Assembly (NCBI GenBank): GCA_944324915.1
Contig: CALUYD010000011.1
Span: 1-50,357, forward strand
DNA: 50,357 nucleotides
Reading direction: 5' to 3'
Origin: Candidatus Gastranaerophilales bacterium
GTDB taxonomy: Bacteria; Cyanobacteriota; Vampirovibrionia; Gastranaerophilales; Gastranaerophilaceae
Part shown: in pieces, positions 33,572 through 42,451 of the stretch
How positions within the stretch are numbered: the first letter of the stretch is position 1
Layout: each line of letters opens with the position of its first letter
Program-made: the position numbers and the translations under genes
Notes under the pieces: model-generated
What the model was told of the DNA's origin: nothing
The model's input: only the letters and a program-made list of their open reading frames with translations
Databases searched by the model: none

Positions 33572-33599
33572 TTGAAAATATTTAATTATTTGTTAGAAT
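33572..33599 (+). promoter_or_regulatory. Promoter of the tRNA unit
   Basis: TTGAAA (33572-33577), a 16-bp spacer and TAGAAT (33594-33599) with an upstream TGT extended -10. It lies about 210 nt before the tRNA because a repeat-containing segment is inserted between them. Confidence 0.55.
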
Positions 33600-33637
33600 T
33601 AACTTATCAGCTTGAATTCATTGGAATTCGGCGAAAT

Positions 33638-33808
33638 AAATAAGTTTGTGGGCCTGTGGTCCAGAGGCAAATGAGCTTTAGTTTGCAGGGCAAACTTAGC
33701 GAATGAAGCCGAAGGCATAGGTGTGTGAAGTCCGTGACGGTGAAGCGTTGAGCTTCAGCGGACAGGACGGAAGCCTTACCGCAATGTTTGAAAATTAAAT
33801 AAGTTTGT

Positions 33809-33818
<10 letters not shown>
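33638..33818 (+). repeat. 22-bp direct repeats of the tRNA 5' end flanking a dispersed repeat
   Basis: 22 bases at 33638-33659 recur exactly at 33797-33818, 159 bp apart. The second copy contains the first 10 bases of the tRNA gene (GGGCCTGTGG). The DNA between them carries the same dispersed repeat as the S8-L6 gap (24-base match at 33670-33693; 14-base match at 33742-33755). The arrangement suggests insertion of the repeat at the tRNA with duplication of the target, or a tandem duplication with later loss. Confidence 0.8.
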
Positions 33819-33880
<62 letters not shown>

Positions 33881-33889
33881 AACTTAACT

Positions 33890-33914
33890 AGAGAGCTTTT
33901 AGGCTCTCTTTTTT
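33890..33914 (+). terminator. Terminator of the tRNA unit
   Basis: AGAGAGC-TTTTAG-GCTCTCT is a perfect 7-bp stem followed by a T tract, 9 nt after the tRNA. Confidence 0.88.
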
Positions 33915-33937
33915 AATGCAAAATATATTTTCTAAGT

Positions 33938-35290
33938 TTAAATTTTTTTCATTCTTATTTTCTTTAAATTCTTTTTAAGGCTCATTTTATAGCCGATATA
34001 TAAAACTATTGCAGCTCCGACCCAAGCAGCAGGAGTTGATAAGCAAATTCCTATATATCCAAAATAATGACCTAAAATAAATGCGCAAGCAGTTCTTGCA
34101 ATAAGCTCTGCTACTCCGGATGCCAAGGGTGCTTTAACGCTTCCCATTCCTTGCAAAATGTTCCTATAAATTATTAAAACTCCAAGGAAAAAGAAAAATA
34201 TCATAATTATATGAACATATAAAACTCCGAGCCTTAAAACTTCAGGGTGTGGTTTATCCATAAACATTGATATGATTGAATCTGAGAAAAATGTTAGAAC
34301 TATAATTGCAAAAATACTTGCAATTAACGCCATTAAGACGCTTGCTTTAGCTCCATCTTTTATTCTTGACATTTTTTTAGCGCCAAAGTTTTGAGCAGTG
34401 TATGTTGCCATAGTAGCACCAAGTGCTAAATATACCTGAGAAAATATTTGATCAATGCGCATAGCGGTAGTGTATGCTGCAACGGCAACTGAACCTAGTC
34501 CGTTTAATACGAATTGCAGTGCAATTATACCTATTGATAAAACAGACATTTGAAAACCCATGGGGATTCCTACATAAAGATGTTCATACATAAATTTCCA
34601 ATCAAGAGTCCAATCTGATTTTTTAAGTTTTAAAATTGGGAATTTTAAAAACATAAATATTAGACACAACACTGTTGCAACTGCTTGAGAGATGACTGTT
34701 GCCCAAGCAGCACCAGCTGTTCCCATATTGAATTTTAAAATAAAAAGTAAATCAAGAAATATATTTAATATGGAAGCAAAAATAAGAAAATAAAGTGGAG
34801 TTTTGCTATCTCCTAATGCTCTTAAAATATTTGATGTTAAGTTATAAAAAACTGTTGCAAAAATTCCTACAAAAATTACAAAAAGATAACTGTATGCGTC
34901 ATGAATAATATCTTGCGGTGTTCTTAAAAAATTAAGCATTTGATAGGTAAATGGTGCTGAAATTAACGTTAATACTATCGTCATAATGATTGATAATATA
35001 AAAGATGTTCCAACTGATTTTTTAACTAAATTATAATCTTGTGCTCCGAATTTTTGTGCTGTAACAACGCAAAAACCTTGAGTTGAAGCAAATACAAAAC
35101 TTATTATAAGAAAGATTAAAGGTCCTGTTGCGCCAACTGCTCCAAGAGCATTTATTCCAAGGGTTCTACCTACAATTAGCGCATCCACCAAATTATAAAA
35201 TTGTTGAAAAAGATTTCCTATTAAAATTGGTAATGTAAAATTAAAAATAAGTTTAAAAGGATTTCCTATTGTTAGTTCTTTTGTCGCCAT
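33938..35290 (-). CDS. MATE-family efflux transporter
   Basis: The product is 450 aa from the ATG at 35290, which AGAGGTG precedes by 3 nt; a GTG two codons earlier falls inside that SD. About 12 membrane helices form two homologous bundles. The N-terminal IGNPFKLIFNFTLPILIGNL and QQFYNLVDALIVGRTLG are typical MATE/MepA-type sequences, and ATYTAQNFGAKK repeats the pattern in the second half. Such proteins export cationic drugs or metabolites using Na+ or H+ gradients. The substrate is unknown. Polysaccharide flippases are relatives, but the VDALIVGR pattern favours MATE. Confidence 0.88.
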   Translation of the reverse strand: MATKELTIGNPFKLIFNFTLPILIGNLFQQFYNLVDALIVGRTLGINALGAVGATGPLIFLIISFVFASTQGFCVVTAQKFGAQDYNLVKKSVGTSFILSIIMTIVLTLISAPFTYQMLNFLRTPQDIIHDAYSYLFVIFVGIFATVFYNLTSNILRALGDSKTPLYFLIFASILNIFLDLLFILKFNMGTAGAAWATVISQAVATVLCLIFMFLKFPILKLKKSDWTLDWKFMYEHLYVGIPMGFQMSVLSIGIIALQFVLNGLGSVAVAAYTTAMRIDQIFSQVYLALGATMATYTAQNFGAKKMSRIKDGAKASVLMALIASIFAIIVLTFFSDSIISMFMDKPHPEVLRLGVLYVHIIMIFFFFLGVLIIYRNILQGMGSVKAPLASGVAELIARTACAFILGHYFGYIGICLSTPAAWVGAAIVLYIGYKMSLKKNLKKIRMKKI

Positions 35291-35379
35291 AAACACCTCT
35301 TTGGCTATATTATCATGCTAAAATTTTATATACAATTTTTTGATTGTTATTTGAATTTTTAAAATCTATTAATATTTAA

Positions 35380-35408
35380 TTGTTATACTTTTTTATTTGG
35401 GTTATAAT
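35380..35408 (+). promoter_or_regulatory. Promoter of the nonulosonic-acid cluster
   Basis: TTGTTA (35380-35385) and TATAAT (35403-35408) are separated by exactly 17 bp. Transcription would start near 35415, about 45 nt before the first gene at 35460. Confidence 0.6.
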
Positions 35409-35459
35409 TCGCTTGTTTACATTTAGAGTTTATTAGATAAATTTATTCTTGGAAGTATT

Positions 35460-36092
35460 ATGAAATTATTTGAGAAAATCAAAAATAACCAAATGAGAAC
35501 AGTCAAAATTTTGGGTTTTTCATTTACTTACGATAGAAACAGGTTTAAATTTACAAAAATAAGCCCTAGTGCAAGATTAAAAAATGTTTCTTTAGGGGGA
35601 TCTAATGTAATTAGAAAAAATACAAAAATGTATTCAAAATCTAAAAATGGTATTGTTATTGGTATGGGAACAGAATTTGGACCTAATTGCGGTATAACAT
35701 CTAAAGGGGAAAATTCTAAAATTGTTATTGGGAAGAATTGCGCTTTTGGAGAAAATGTTGCAATATCCGGTTTAGAGGATATTACAATAGGAAATAATGC
35801 TTTATTTGCAAGCAATATACTTATACTCTCAACTAATCATAACTATGAAAATCCTGATGTTGCAGTTAAATTTCAAGGTTCAAGAGGTGATAAAATAACA
35901 ATAGGTTCTGATGGTTGGGTTGGTGATGGAGTTACAATTTTAGCCGGAGCAAATATAGGAAATCATTGTATAATAGGTTCAAAAAGTGTTGTAACAAGAG
36001 GAAACATTCCCGATTATTCGGTCGTGGCAGGCAATCCCGCCAGAATAGTTAAAAGATATAATTTTGATAAGAAAGAATGGGAAAGATGCTAA
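35460..36092 (+). CDS. Hexapeptide-repeat acetyltransferase
   Basis: The product is 210 aa. Left-handed beta-helix hexapeptide repeats (I/V-G-x-x-x) run from about 55 to 195, including GMGTEFGPNCGITSKG, IGKNCAFGENVAISGL and VTILAGANIGNHCIIGS, ending SVVAGNPARIVKRY as in CatB/WbbJ-type transferases. His128 in STNHNYEN is in the usual position of the catalytic His. It probably O- or N-acetylates a surface sugar. It is the first gene of the cluster and overlaps the next by 16 bp. Confidence 0.82.
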   Translation: MKLFEKIKNNQMRTVKILGFSFTYDRNRFKFTKISPSARLKNVSLGGSNVIRKNTKMYSKSKNGIVIGMGTEFGPNCGITSKGENSKIVIGKNCAFGENVAISGLEDITIGNNALFASNILILSTNHNYENPDVAVKFQGSRGDKITIGSDGWVGDGVTILAGANIGNHCIIGSKSVVTRGNIPDYSVVAGNPARIVKRYNFDKKEWERC

Positions 36093-37075
36093 AAGGTAAA
36101 AAAGTATTAATTACAGGTGCAGACGGTTTTATAGGTTCTCACTTAACTGAAAGATTGGCAAAAGAAGGAGCTATCGTTAAAGCGTTATCTCAATATAATT
36201 CTTTTAATAATTGGGGTTGGCTTGAAGATGTTAATTGCAAAGATGATATTGAAGTTTTATCAGGTGACGTTAGAGATTCTAATTACATTCGAGAAATTAC
36301 AAAAGGAGTTGATGTAATTTTTCATCTTGCAGCTTTAATTGCAATACCTTATTCTTATGTAGCGCCTGATAGCTATATTGATACTAATATTAAAGGTACA
36401 TTAAATATTTGCCAAGCCGCAAAAGATAATAATGTTTCAAAAACTATAATTACTTCAACAAGCGAAGTATATGGAACTGCAAAATATGTTCCGATTGATG
36501 AAAATCATCCAAAACAACCGCAATCCCCATACAGTGCTACAAAAATTGGTGCTGATGCTATTGCAAAAAGTTTTTATAACGCATTTGAATTACCTGTTGT
36601 TATAGCTCGTCCTTTTAATACATACGGACCAAGACAATCAGCAAGAGCAATTATACCTACAATTATTACTCAAATTGCATCAGGTAAAAAAGAAATCAAA
36701 TTAGGTGATTTAACTCCTACAAGAGATTTTAATTATGTTAAAGATACTTGTGAAGGATTTGTTAAAATTGCAAATTGCGAAAATGTTAACGGTGAAGAAA
36801 TCAACATAGGTTCAAATTATGAAATTTCAATGAAAGATACATTGGAATTAATTAAAAAAATAATGAATAGCGACGTTGAATTTGTTGTTGATAGTCAACG
36901 TATAAGACCTAAAAATTCAGAAGTTAATCGCTTGTGGTGCGATAATGCAAAAATTAAAAAATTAACAGGTTTTGAGCCAAAATATACAATTGAAGATGGT
37001 CTAAAAGAAACCATTGAATGGTTTTGTAATCCTGAAAATTTGAAAAAATATAAGGCGGATATTTATAATGTATAA
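36077..37075 (+). CDS. legB: NAD-dependent 4,6-dehydratase LegB type
   Basis: The product is 332 aa, an extended SDR. GADGFIG (14-20) binds NAD; TSTSEVYG (126-133) and Y152-x-x-x-K156 (SPYSATKIG) form the active site of nucleotide-sugar 4,6-dehydratases. In the Campylobacter legionaminic-acid pathway LegB acts on GDP-GlcNAc to give the 4-keto-6-deoxy sugar. The adjacent LegC, LegG, LegI and PtmE homologues support that role. ATG 36077 or 36086 are both possible starts. It overlaps legC by 8 bp. Dehydratases for other sugars are the alternative. Confidence 0.82.
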   Translation: MGKMLKGKKVLITGADGFIGSHLTERLAKEGAIVKALSQYNSFNNWGWLEDVNCKDDIEVLSGDVRDSNYIREITKGVDVIFHLAALIAIPYSYVAPDSYIDTNIKGTLNICQAAKDNNVSKTIITSTSEVYGTAKYVPIDENHPKQPQSPYSATKIGADAIAKSFYNAFELPVVIARPFNTYGPRQSARAIIPTIITQIASGKKEIKLGDLTPTRDFNYVKDTCEGFVKIANCENVNGEEINIGSNYEISMKDTLELIKKIMNSDVEFVVDSQRIRPKNSEVNRLWCDNAKIKKLTGFEPKYTIEDGLKETIEWFCNPENLKKYKADIYNV

Positions 37076-38156
37076 AGATGTAGTTGATTTTATTAGAAAA
37101 ACATATAACAGAGATGATTTTATAGCTTTACATGAGCCTTATTTTGATAACAGAGAAAAAGAACTAACTGCACAATGCATTGATTCAACTTTTGTTTCAA
37201 GCGTGGGCAAATTTGTAACTGAGTTCGAAGAAAAAATTGCTGATTTCTGCAAAGTTAAAAGAGCGGTCGCTTGCGTTAATGGTACTAATGCGCTTCATTT
37301 AGGCTTAAAATTAGCAGGTGTTAAAGAGGGGGATAAAGTTATAACTCAGCCTTTAACATTTATTGCAACAGCTAATGCTATCAGATATTGTAATGCTGAA
37401 CCTGTTTTTGTGGATGTCGATAAAGATACTCTCGGTTTAAGCCCTGAAAAACTTGAAGACTATCTTAAAAAACATAATGATATAAAAGCAGTTGTTCCAA
37501 TGCATACATTTGGTCATCCTTGTAGAATTGATGAAATTAAACAAGTTTGTGATAAATACAATGTAAAACTTGTCGAAGATTGTGCAGAAAGCCTTGGAAG
37601 TTTATATAAAGGTACTCATACCGGCAATTGGGCAGAGGGAAGCGCTATAAGTTTTAATGGTAATAAAATAATTACAACAGGCGGCGGCGGAATGTTGCTA
37701 TTTAATGATGAAAAATTAGCAGATTATGCAAAACATTTAACAACTCAAGCAAAAATTCCTCACAGATGGGAATTTAGACATTCTGAAACAGGTTATAATT
37801 ATAGAATGCCTAATATTAACGCTGCACTTGGCTTGGCTCAATTTGAAAAATTGGATAAATTTTTAGAAAAGAAAAGAGAACTAGCAAAAAAATATGAAGC
37901 ATTTTTTGGTGATAGCTTTGTAAAAGAACCAAAAAACGCTCACTCAAACTATTGGCTTCAAGCAATAATGTTAGAAAATAGAGCTCAAAGAGATGAGTTT
38001 TTGAAATATACAAATGATAATAATGTTATGACAAGACCTTGTTGGTGTTTGATGAACGAGCTTGAAATGTTTAAAAATTGCGAATGCGGTGATTTATCGA
38101 ATGCTAAATGGATTGAAGAAAGATTAGTTAATATCCCAAGCGGAGTTAAACTATGA
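37068..38156 (+). CDS. legC: PLP-dependent aminotransferase LegC type
   Basis: The product is 362 aa, a DegT/DnrJ/EryC1/StrS aminotransferase. VEDCAESLGS (169-178) carries the PLP-pyridine Asp171; FNGNKIITTGGGGM contains the Schiff-base Lys200. It would install the 4-amino group on the LegB product. The N-terminal extension of about 30 residues before the first core helix (DFIALHEPYFDNREKE) is typical of LegC. The stop overlaps the next start (ATGA). Confidence 0.85.
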   Translation: MYKDVVDFIRKTYNRDDFIALHEPYFDNREKELTAQCIDSTFVSSVGKFVTEFEEKIADFCKVKRAVACVNGTNALHLGLKLAGVKEGDKVITQPLTFIATANAIRYCNAEPVFVDVDKDTLGLSPEKLEDYLKKHNDIKAVVPMHTFGHPCRIDEIKQVCDKYNVKLVEDCAESLGSLYKGTHTGNWAEGSAISFNGNKIITTGGGGMLLFNDEKLADYAKHLTTQAKIPHRWEFRHSETGYNYRMPNINAALGLAQFEKLDKFLEKKRELAKKYEAFFGDSFVKEPKNAHSNYWLQAIMLENRAQRDEFLKYTNDNNVMTRPCWCLMNELEMFKNCECGDLSNAKWIEERLVNIPSGVKL

Positions 38157-38731
38157 AAAAACTCTATCTTATCGGAGGTGGCGGTCATTGCAAATCTTGT
38201 ATCGATGTAATTGAACAACAAGGTGAATTTGAAATTAAAGGTATATTTGACCTTGAGGAGAACTTAGGTAAAAATGTCTTAAATTATCAAATTATAGATA
38301 TAGATAATAACCTTGAAAAATATGTAGACGATGAAAATTATTTTCTAATTACAATTGGCTACATTAAAACTCCAAAATTAAGAGAAGAATTATTTCAAAA
38401 ATTATTAAAAACAAATGCAAATATTGCAACAGTGATATCTCCAAGAGCTTATGTTTCAAGATATGCAAAAGTTGGAGTAGGTACAATTATTATGCATGAT
38501 GCATTAATTAATGCCAATGTTGATATTGGAAGAAATTGCATAATAAATTCCAAGGCATTATTGGAGCATGATGTTTTAGTTGAAGATAATTGCCATATTT
38601 CTACTGCTTCAGTTTTAAATGGTGGAGTGACAATAGAAAAAAATAGTTTTATAGGTTCCAATTCTACTGTAATCCAAGGTGTAAATATTTTAGCAAATAG
38701 TTTTATTAAAGCAGGGAGCTTAATTAAATGA
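38153..38731 (+). CDS. NeuD/PglD-type sugar acetyltransferase (LegH role)
   Basis: The product is 192 aa. The N-terminal nucleotide-sugar-binding domain starts KKLYLIGGGGHCKSCIDVI, and the C-terminal left-handed beta helix (about 95-190) includes ALLEHDVLVEDNCHISTASV. The His of LEHDV is at the position of the catalytic base in PglD. In the legionaminic pathway LegH N-acetylates the 4-amino sugar; this gene fits that place between legC and legI. ATGA overlaps join it to both neighbours. O-acetylation as in NeuD is an alternative. Confidence 0.8.
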   Translation: MKKLYLIGGGGHCKSCIDVIEQQGEFEIKGIFDLEENLGKNVLNYQIIDIDNNLEKYVDDENYFLITIGYIKTPKLREELFQKLLKTNANIATVISPRAYVSRYAKVGVGTIIMHDALINANVDIGRNCIINSKALLEHDVLVEDNCHISTASVLNGGVTIEKNSFIGSNSTVIQGVNILANSFIKAGSLIK

Positions 38732-39714
38732 CCTTTATTATTGCAGAAATTGGTGTAAATCATAATGGTTCAGTTGAGCTTGCTAAAAAAATGGTTGATG
38801 TTATTGCTTCATCAGGGTGTAATTGTGCTAAATTTCAAACTTTTAAGAGCGAAGAATTGGTTAATAAAAATGCTCAAATGGCGCAATATCAAAAAGAAAA
38901 TCTTAAAAATAATTCAACTCAATTAGAAATGCTTAAAAAACTTGAATTGAAAAAAGATGATTTTATAGAGTTAAAAAAATATTGCGAAAGCAAAAATGTA
39001 ATGTTTTTATCTACACCTTTTGACCTTGAAAGTTGCGATTTTTTAAATTCATTGGGTATGGAAATTTTTAAAATTCCATCAGGTGAGATAACCAATCTGC
39101 CTTATCTAAGAAAAATCAATTCATTTAAAAAGGATATTATTTTATCAACAGGCATGGCAAATCTTGATGAAATTAGAGATGCTCTTAAAGTCCTAAAAGA
39201 TTGTAAAGTATCGCTTTTGCATTGTACAACTCAATATCCGACACCTTATGAAGATGTTAATTTAAAAGCAATGGAAACATTAAAAAAAGAATTTAATCTT
39301 TCTGTTGGATATTCTGATCATACGCAAGGTATAGAAATTCCAATTGCAGCAGTTGCAATGGGTGCTGAAATAATTGAAAAACATTTTACTTTGGATAAAG
39401 ATATGGAAGGACCCGACCATAAGGCAAGTTTAGAGCCTGATGAATTGGCTCAAATGGTAAAATCAATAAGAAATATTGAAAAAGCTCTTGGCAATGGTAT
39501 TAAAGAACCTAAAAAAAGCGAAATTTCAAATATTAAAGTAGCAAGAAAATCAATTGTTGCAAAATGTGATATTAAAAAAGGCGAAATATTTAGCGAAAAT
39601 AATTTAACAACAAAACGCCCCGGAAATGGAATTTCACCTATGAAATGGGATGAAATTATAGGTAAGATTGCTACAAAAGATTATTTAGAGGATGAAATAA
39701 TATGCGAAAAATAG
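38728..39714 (+). CDS. legI: Legionaminic-acid (NeuB-family) synthase
   Basis: The product is 328 aa. The NeuB TIM barrel begins FIIAEIGVNHNGSVELAKKM; AKFQTFKSEELV, FKIPSGEITNLPYL, ILSTGMANLDEI and VGYSDHTQGIEIPIAAVAMG are the family blocks, with EKHFTLDKDMEGPDHKASLE near the active site. A C-terminal SAF/antifreeze-like domain spans about 268-328. The enzyme condenses a 6-carbon sugar with phosphoenolpyruvate. The choice of legionaminic over neuraminic acid rests on the neighbours LegB, LegC and PtmE. Overlaps both neighbours. Confidence 0.85.
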   Translation: MTFIIAEIGVNHNGSVELAKKMVDVIASSGCNCAKFQTFKSEELVNKNAQMAQYQKENLKNNSTQLEMLKKLELKKDDFIELKKYCESKNVMFLSTPFDLESCDFLNSLGMEIFKIPSGEITNLPYLRKINSFKKDIILSTGMANLDEIRDALKVLKDCKVSLLHCTTQYPTPYEDVNLKAMETLKKEFNLSVGYSDHTQGIEIPIAAVAMGAEIIEKHFTLDKDMEGPDHKASLEPDELAQMVKSIRNIEKALGNGIKEPKKSEISNIKVARKSIVAKCDIKKGEIFSENNLTTKRPGNGISPMKWDEIIGKIATKDYLEDEIICEK

Positions 39715-40829
39715 CGCTTGTAACTTCAACCAGAGCTGAATACGGCATAATGTCAAGATTAATTGATTTGCTTGATAAAGATTCTGATGTTGATTTTTAT
39801 TTGTTTGTTACAGGCATGCATTTATCTGAAAAATTTGGTTTAACTAAAAACGAAATTAAACAAAAAATATATAAAGAAATTGATATTGAAATAGAAGCGC
39901 ATCCAGCGCATTCTCTAGCGTTAACTATTGAAAAATTTAGTTGTGCTTTTAGAGAATTAAAACCAGATATTGTTGTTTTATTGGGTGATAGATATGAGAT
40001 TATGGGTGTAGCTCAAGCAGCAATGTTAAATAATATTCCTATTGCGCACATCCATGGTGGCGAAACAACGGAAGGACTTGTTGATGAAGCTATAAGACAT
40101 TCTATAACTAAAATGAGTCATTTGCATTTTACAAGTTGCGAAGAGTATAAAAACAGGGTTATACAATTAGGAGAAAACCCTGATAGGGTATTTAATGTTG
40201 GTTCTTTAAGTGTTGAAAATATTAAAAATATACCTTTAATGAAAAAAGATGAACTTGAAAAATCTCTTGATTTTAAATTTAATAAAAAGAATTTGCTTAT
40301 TACATTTCATCCTGTAACTTTGGAAGGTGATACCAAAGGGCAGATAAAAGAATTATTAGATGCTTTGAGTGAGCTAAAAGATACTAATTTTATTATTACT
40401 TGTCCTAATTCCGATAGTGGGAATGAAGAAATATTTAATCAAATTATTGAATTTGAGAAAAAAAATAAAAACGCTAAAGTTTATAAATCATTGGGAATGT
40501 TGAGGTATTTATCTGCTATGCAATATGTTGATGCTGTTGTAGGTAATTCTTCTAGCGGAATAATTGAAGCTCCTTCATTTAAAATTCCAACAATAAATAT
40601 AGGCAATCGTCAAAAAGGAAGAAAGCAGGCAAGTTCAATTATAAATTGTAACCCCCAAAAAAAAGATATACTATCTGCAATTAAGAAAATATATATAGAA
40701 GATTTTTCAAAAACAATTAATCCATACAAAAAAGAGAACACTGCTCTTAATATTTTAAATAAAATAAAAAATTATAATTTGGATAATATATTAAACAAAG
40801 AATTTTATAATATAGAGGTGGAATTATGA
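39702..40829 (+). CDS. legG: Hydrolysing nucleotide-sugar 2-epimerase, LegG/NeuC type
   Basis: The product is 375 aa, a GT-B-fold epimerase. It opens KIALVTSTRAEYGIMSRLI and has VVLLGDRYEIMGVAQAAM, IAHIHGGETTEGLVDEAIRH and the C-terminal VVGNSSSGIIEAPSFKIPT. NeuC/LegG enzymes release the nucleotide while inverting C2 to yield the substrate of the synthase encoded just upstream. It overlaps legI by 13 bp and the formyltransferase gene by an ATGA. Confidence 0.87.
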   Translation: MRKIALVTSTRAEYGIMSRLIDLLDKDSDVDFYLFVTGMHLSEKFGLTKNEIKQKIYKEIDIEIEAHPAHSLALTIEKFSCAFRELKPDIVVLLGDRYEIMGVAQAAMLNNIPIAHIHGGETTEGLVDEAIRHSITKMSHLHFTSCEEYKNRVIQLGENPDRVFNVGSLSVENIKNIPLMKKDELEKSLDFKFNKKNLLITFHPVTLEGDTKGQIKELLDALSELKDTNFIITCPNSDSGNEEIFNQIIEFEKKNKNAKVYKSLGMLRYLSAMQYVDAVVGNSSSGIIEAPSFKIPTINIGNRQKGRKQASSIINCNPQKKDILSAIKKIYIEDFSKTINPYKKENTALNILNKIKNYNLDNILNKEFYNIEVEL

Positions 40830-41707
40830 AAGTAGTATTTGTTGGAACAGTAGAGTTTTCAAAGAAAATTCTTGAATGTTTAATTGATATTAAAGCTGAA
40901 ATAGCAGGTGTTGTTACAAAAGAATTTTCAAAGTTTAATTCTGATTTTGCCGATTTAACTCCGCTATGCAAGGAAAATACAATTCCTTATCACTATACAA
41001 AAGATATTAATTCGCCAGAAACCATATCATGGATTAAAGATTTATCAGCTGATGTAATTTTTTGTTTTGGTTGGTCAAGTTTAATTAAAAAAGAATTATT
41101 AAATTTGTGTTCGCTTGGGGTAATTGGATTCCATCCTGCAAAATTGCCACAAAATAGAGGTCGTCACCCTTTGATTTGGGCTTTAGCTTTAGGTTTAAAA
41201 GAGAGTGCTTCAACATTTTTCTTTATGGATGAAGGTGCAGATAGCGGTGATATTTTATCGCAGGAAGTTTTTGAAATAGCTCATAACGATGATGCTTTTA
41301 CTTTATATAACAAAGTTGTTGAAATTGCTAAAAAACAAGTTTCCAGATTTTATTTTGAGTTGAAAAACGGTACCTATAAGAGAATTCCTCAAAATCATAA
41401 TTTAGCAAATACATGGAGAAAAAGAAATCAAAATGATGGAATTATAGATTTTAAGATGAGTTCAAAAACAATATATAATCTTACAAGAGCATTGACCAGA
41501 CCGTATATTGGAGCCGAGGTTAAATATAAAGATAGAAATATTAAGATTTGGAAAACTGAAATTGTTAAATGTGACTCAGATAATATTGAGTATGGTAAAA
41601 TTATAAATGTTAAAAATAATATAATAACAGTTAAAACTCCTGATGGGGCGATTAATCTTGTTGAACATGAATTCGATACATTGCCAAGTATAGGAGAATA
41701 TTTATAA
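40826..41707 (+). CDS. Formyltransferase-family protein acting on a sugar (predicted)
   Basis: The product is 293 aa, with the N10-formyltetrahydrofolate formyltransferase fold of Fmt and sugar N-formyltransferases. The central motif is GFHPAKLPQNRGRHPLIWAL (101-120) with His103, then FFFMDEGADSGDIL with Asp139. The Asn two residues before the His in the standard N-x-H triad is Gly101 here. A C-terminal domain (about 205-290) resembles the Fmt C-domain. It is too short and divergent, and lies in a sugar cluster by ATGA overlap with legG, so a sugar substrate is much more likely than Met-tRNA. It may formylate an amino group on the nonulosonic acid or its precursor. Confidence 0.72.
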   Translation: MKVVFVGTVEFSKKILECLIDIKAEIAGVVTKEFSKFNSDFADLTPLCKENTIPYHYTKDINSPETISWIKDLSADVIFCFGWSSLIKKELLNLCSLGVIGFHPAKLPQNRGRHPLIWALALGLKESASTFFFMDEGADSGDILSQEVFEIAHNDDAFTLYNKVVEIAKKQVSRFYFELKNGTYKRIPQNHNLANTWRKRNQNDGIIDFKMSSKTIYNLTRALTRPYIGAEVKYKDRNIKIWKTEIVKCDSDNIEYGKIINVKNNIITVKTPDGAINLVEHEFDTLPSIGEYL

Positions 41708-41767
41708 ATATATAAAAGATGGTCGATGCATATTGAGTCATAAACTAACAAGTGTTTGGAGGCTTTT

Positions 41768-42430
41768 ATGAAAAATATTTTAGTAATTGCACCTCATCCT
41801 GATGATGAAACTTTAGGTTGTGGCGGAACTTTGCTAAAACATAAATCTAAAGGAGATAAGGTTTTTTGTGTGTTTGTTACAAATGTTATAAATTCTTGTG
41901 AATATTCGAAAGAATTTATTGAAAAAAGGCAAGAACAAATAAAGCTCGTTTCTAAAGAATATAAATTTGATAAATATTTTTGCTTAAATTATCCTGCTGC
42001 GAAATTAACACAAAATGATATTTCTTCGCTCATAAAGAATTTTTCTAATATTTTTAATGAAATAACTCCGGAGATAGTTTATTTGCCATTTTATGGAGAT
42101 ATTCATTCGGATCACAGAATTATTTTTGAAGCAGCATCAGCTTGCACTAAAACATTTAGATATGATTTTATAAAACAAATTTTATGCTATGAAACAATTT
42201 CTGAAACAAATTATTCTCTAATTGATAAATTTGTACCTAATTATTTTAACGATATTTCCGATTTTATGAATGACAAATTAAAAATAATAAAAATTTATGA
42301 GAGCGAAATACAAAATAATCCTTTGCCAAGAAGTATTGAAAAAATCAAAGCACAAGCCTCATTTTACGGTGCAAGCATTTGTTGTGATTATGCGGAAGTT
42401 TTTTTAATTTTAAAATATATAAATAAGTAA
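41768..42430 (+). CDS. PIG-L-family deacetylase
   Basis: The product is 220 aa from the ATG at 41768; TTTGGAGG lies just upstream and an in-frame TTG at 41756 falls inside that SD. APHPDDETLGCGGT (8-21) gives the zinc ligands His10 and Asp13, with Asp12 as base; HSDH (113-116) gives the third ligand. PIG-L enzymes remove acetyl groups from N-acetyl sugars. In this cluster it could expose an amine for the neighbouring formyltransferase or another acylation; that order is inference. Confidence 0.83.
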   Translation: MKNILVIAPHPDDETLGCGGTLLKHKSKGDKVFCVFVTNVINSCEYSKEFIEKRQEQIKLVSKEYKFDKYFCLNYPAAKLTQNDISSLIKNFSNIFNEITPEIVYLPFYGDIHSDHRIIFEAASACTKTFRYDFIKQILCYETISETNYSLIDKFVPNYFNDISDFMNDKLKIIKIYESEIQNNPLPRSIEKIKAQASFYGASICCDYAEVFLILKYINK

Positions 42431-42437
42431 TTTTATG

Positions 42438-42443
42438 TATAAT
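42438..42443 (+). promoter_or_regulatory. -10 element placed for a near-leaderless mRNA (ptmE)
   Basis: TATAAT ends 8 nt before the ATG at 42452 and no SD is present, so this gene may begin an internal transcription unit of the cluster with a leader of 1-2 nt. Confidence 0.4.
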
Positions 42444-42451
42444 ATACATGT

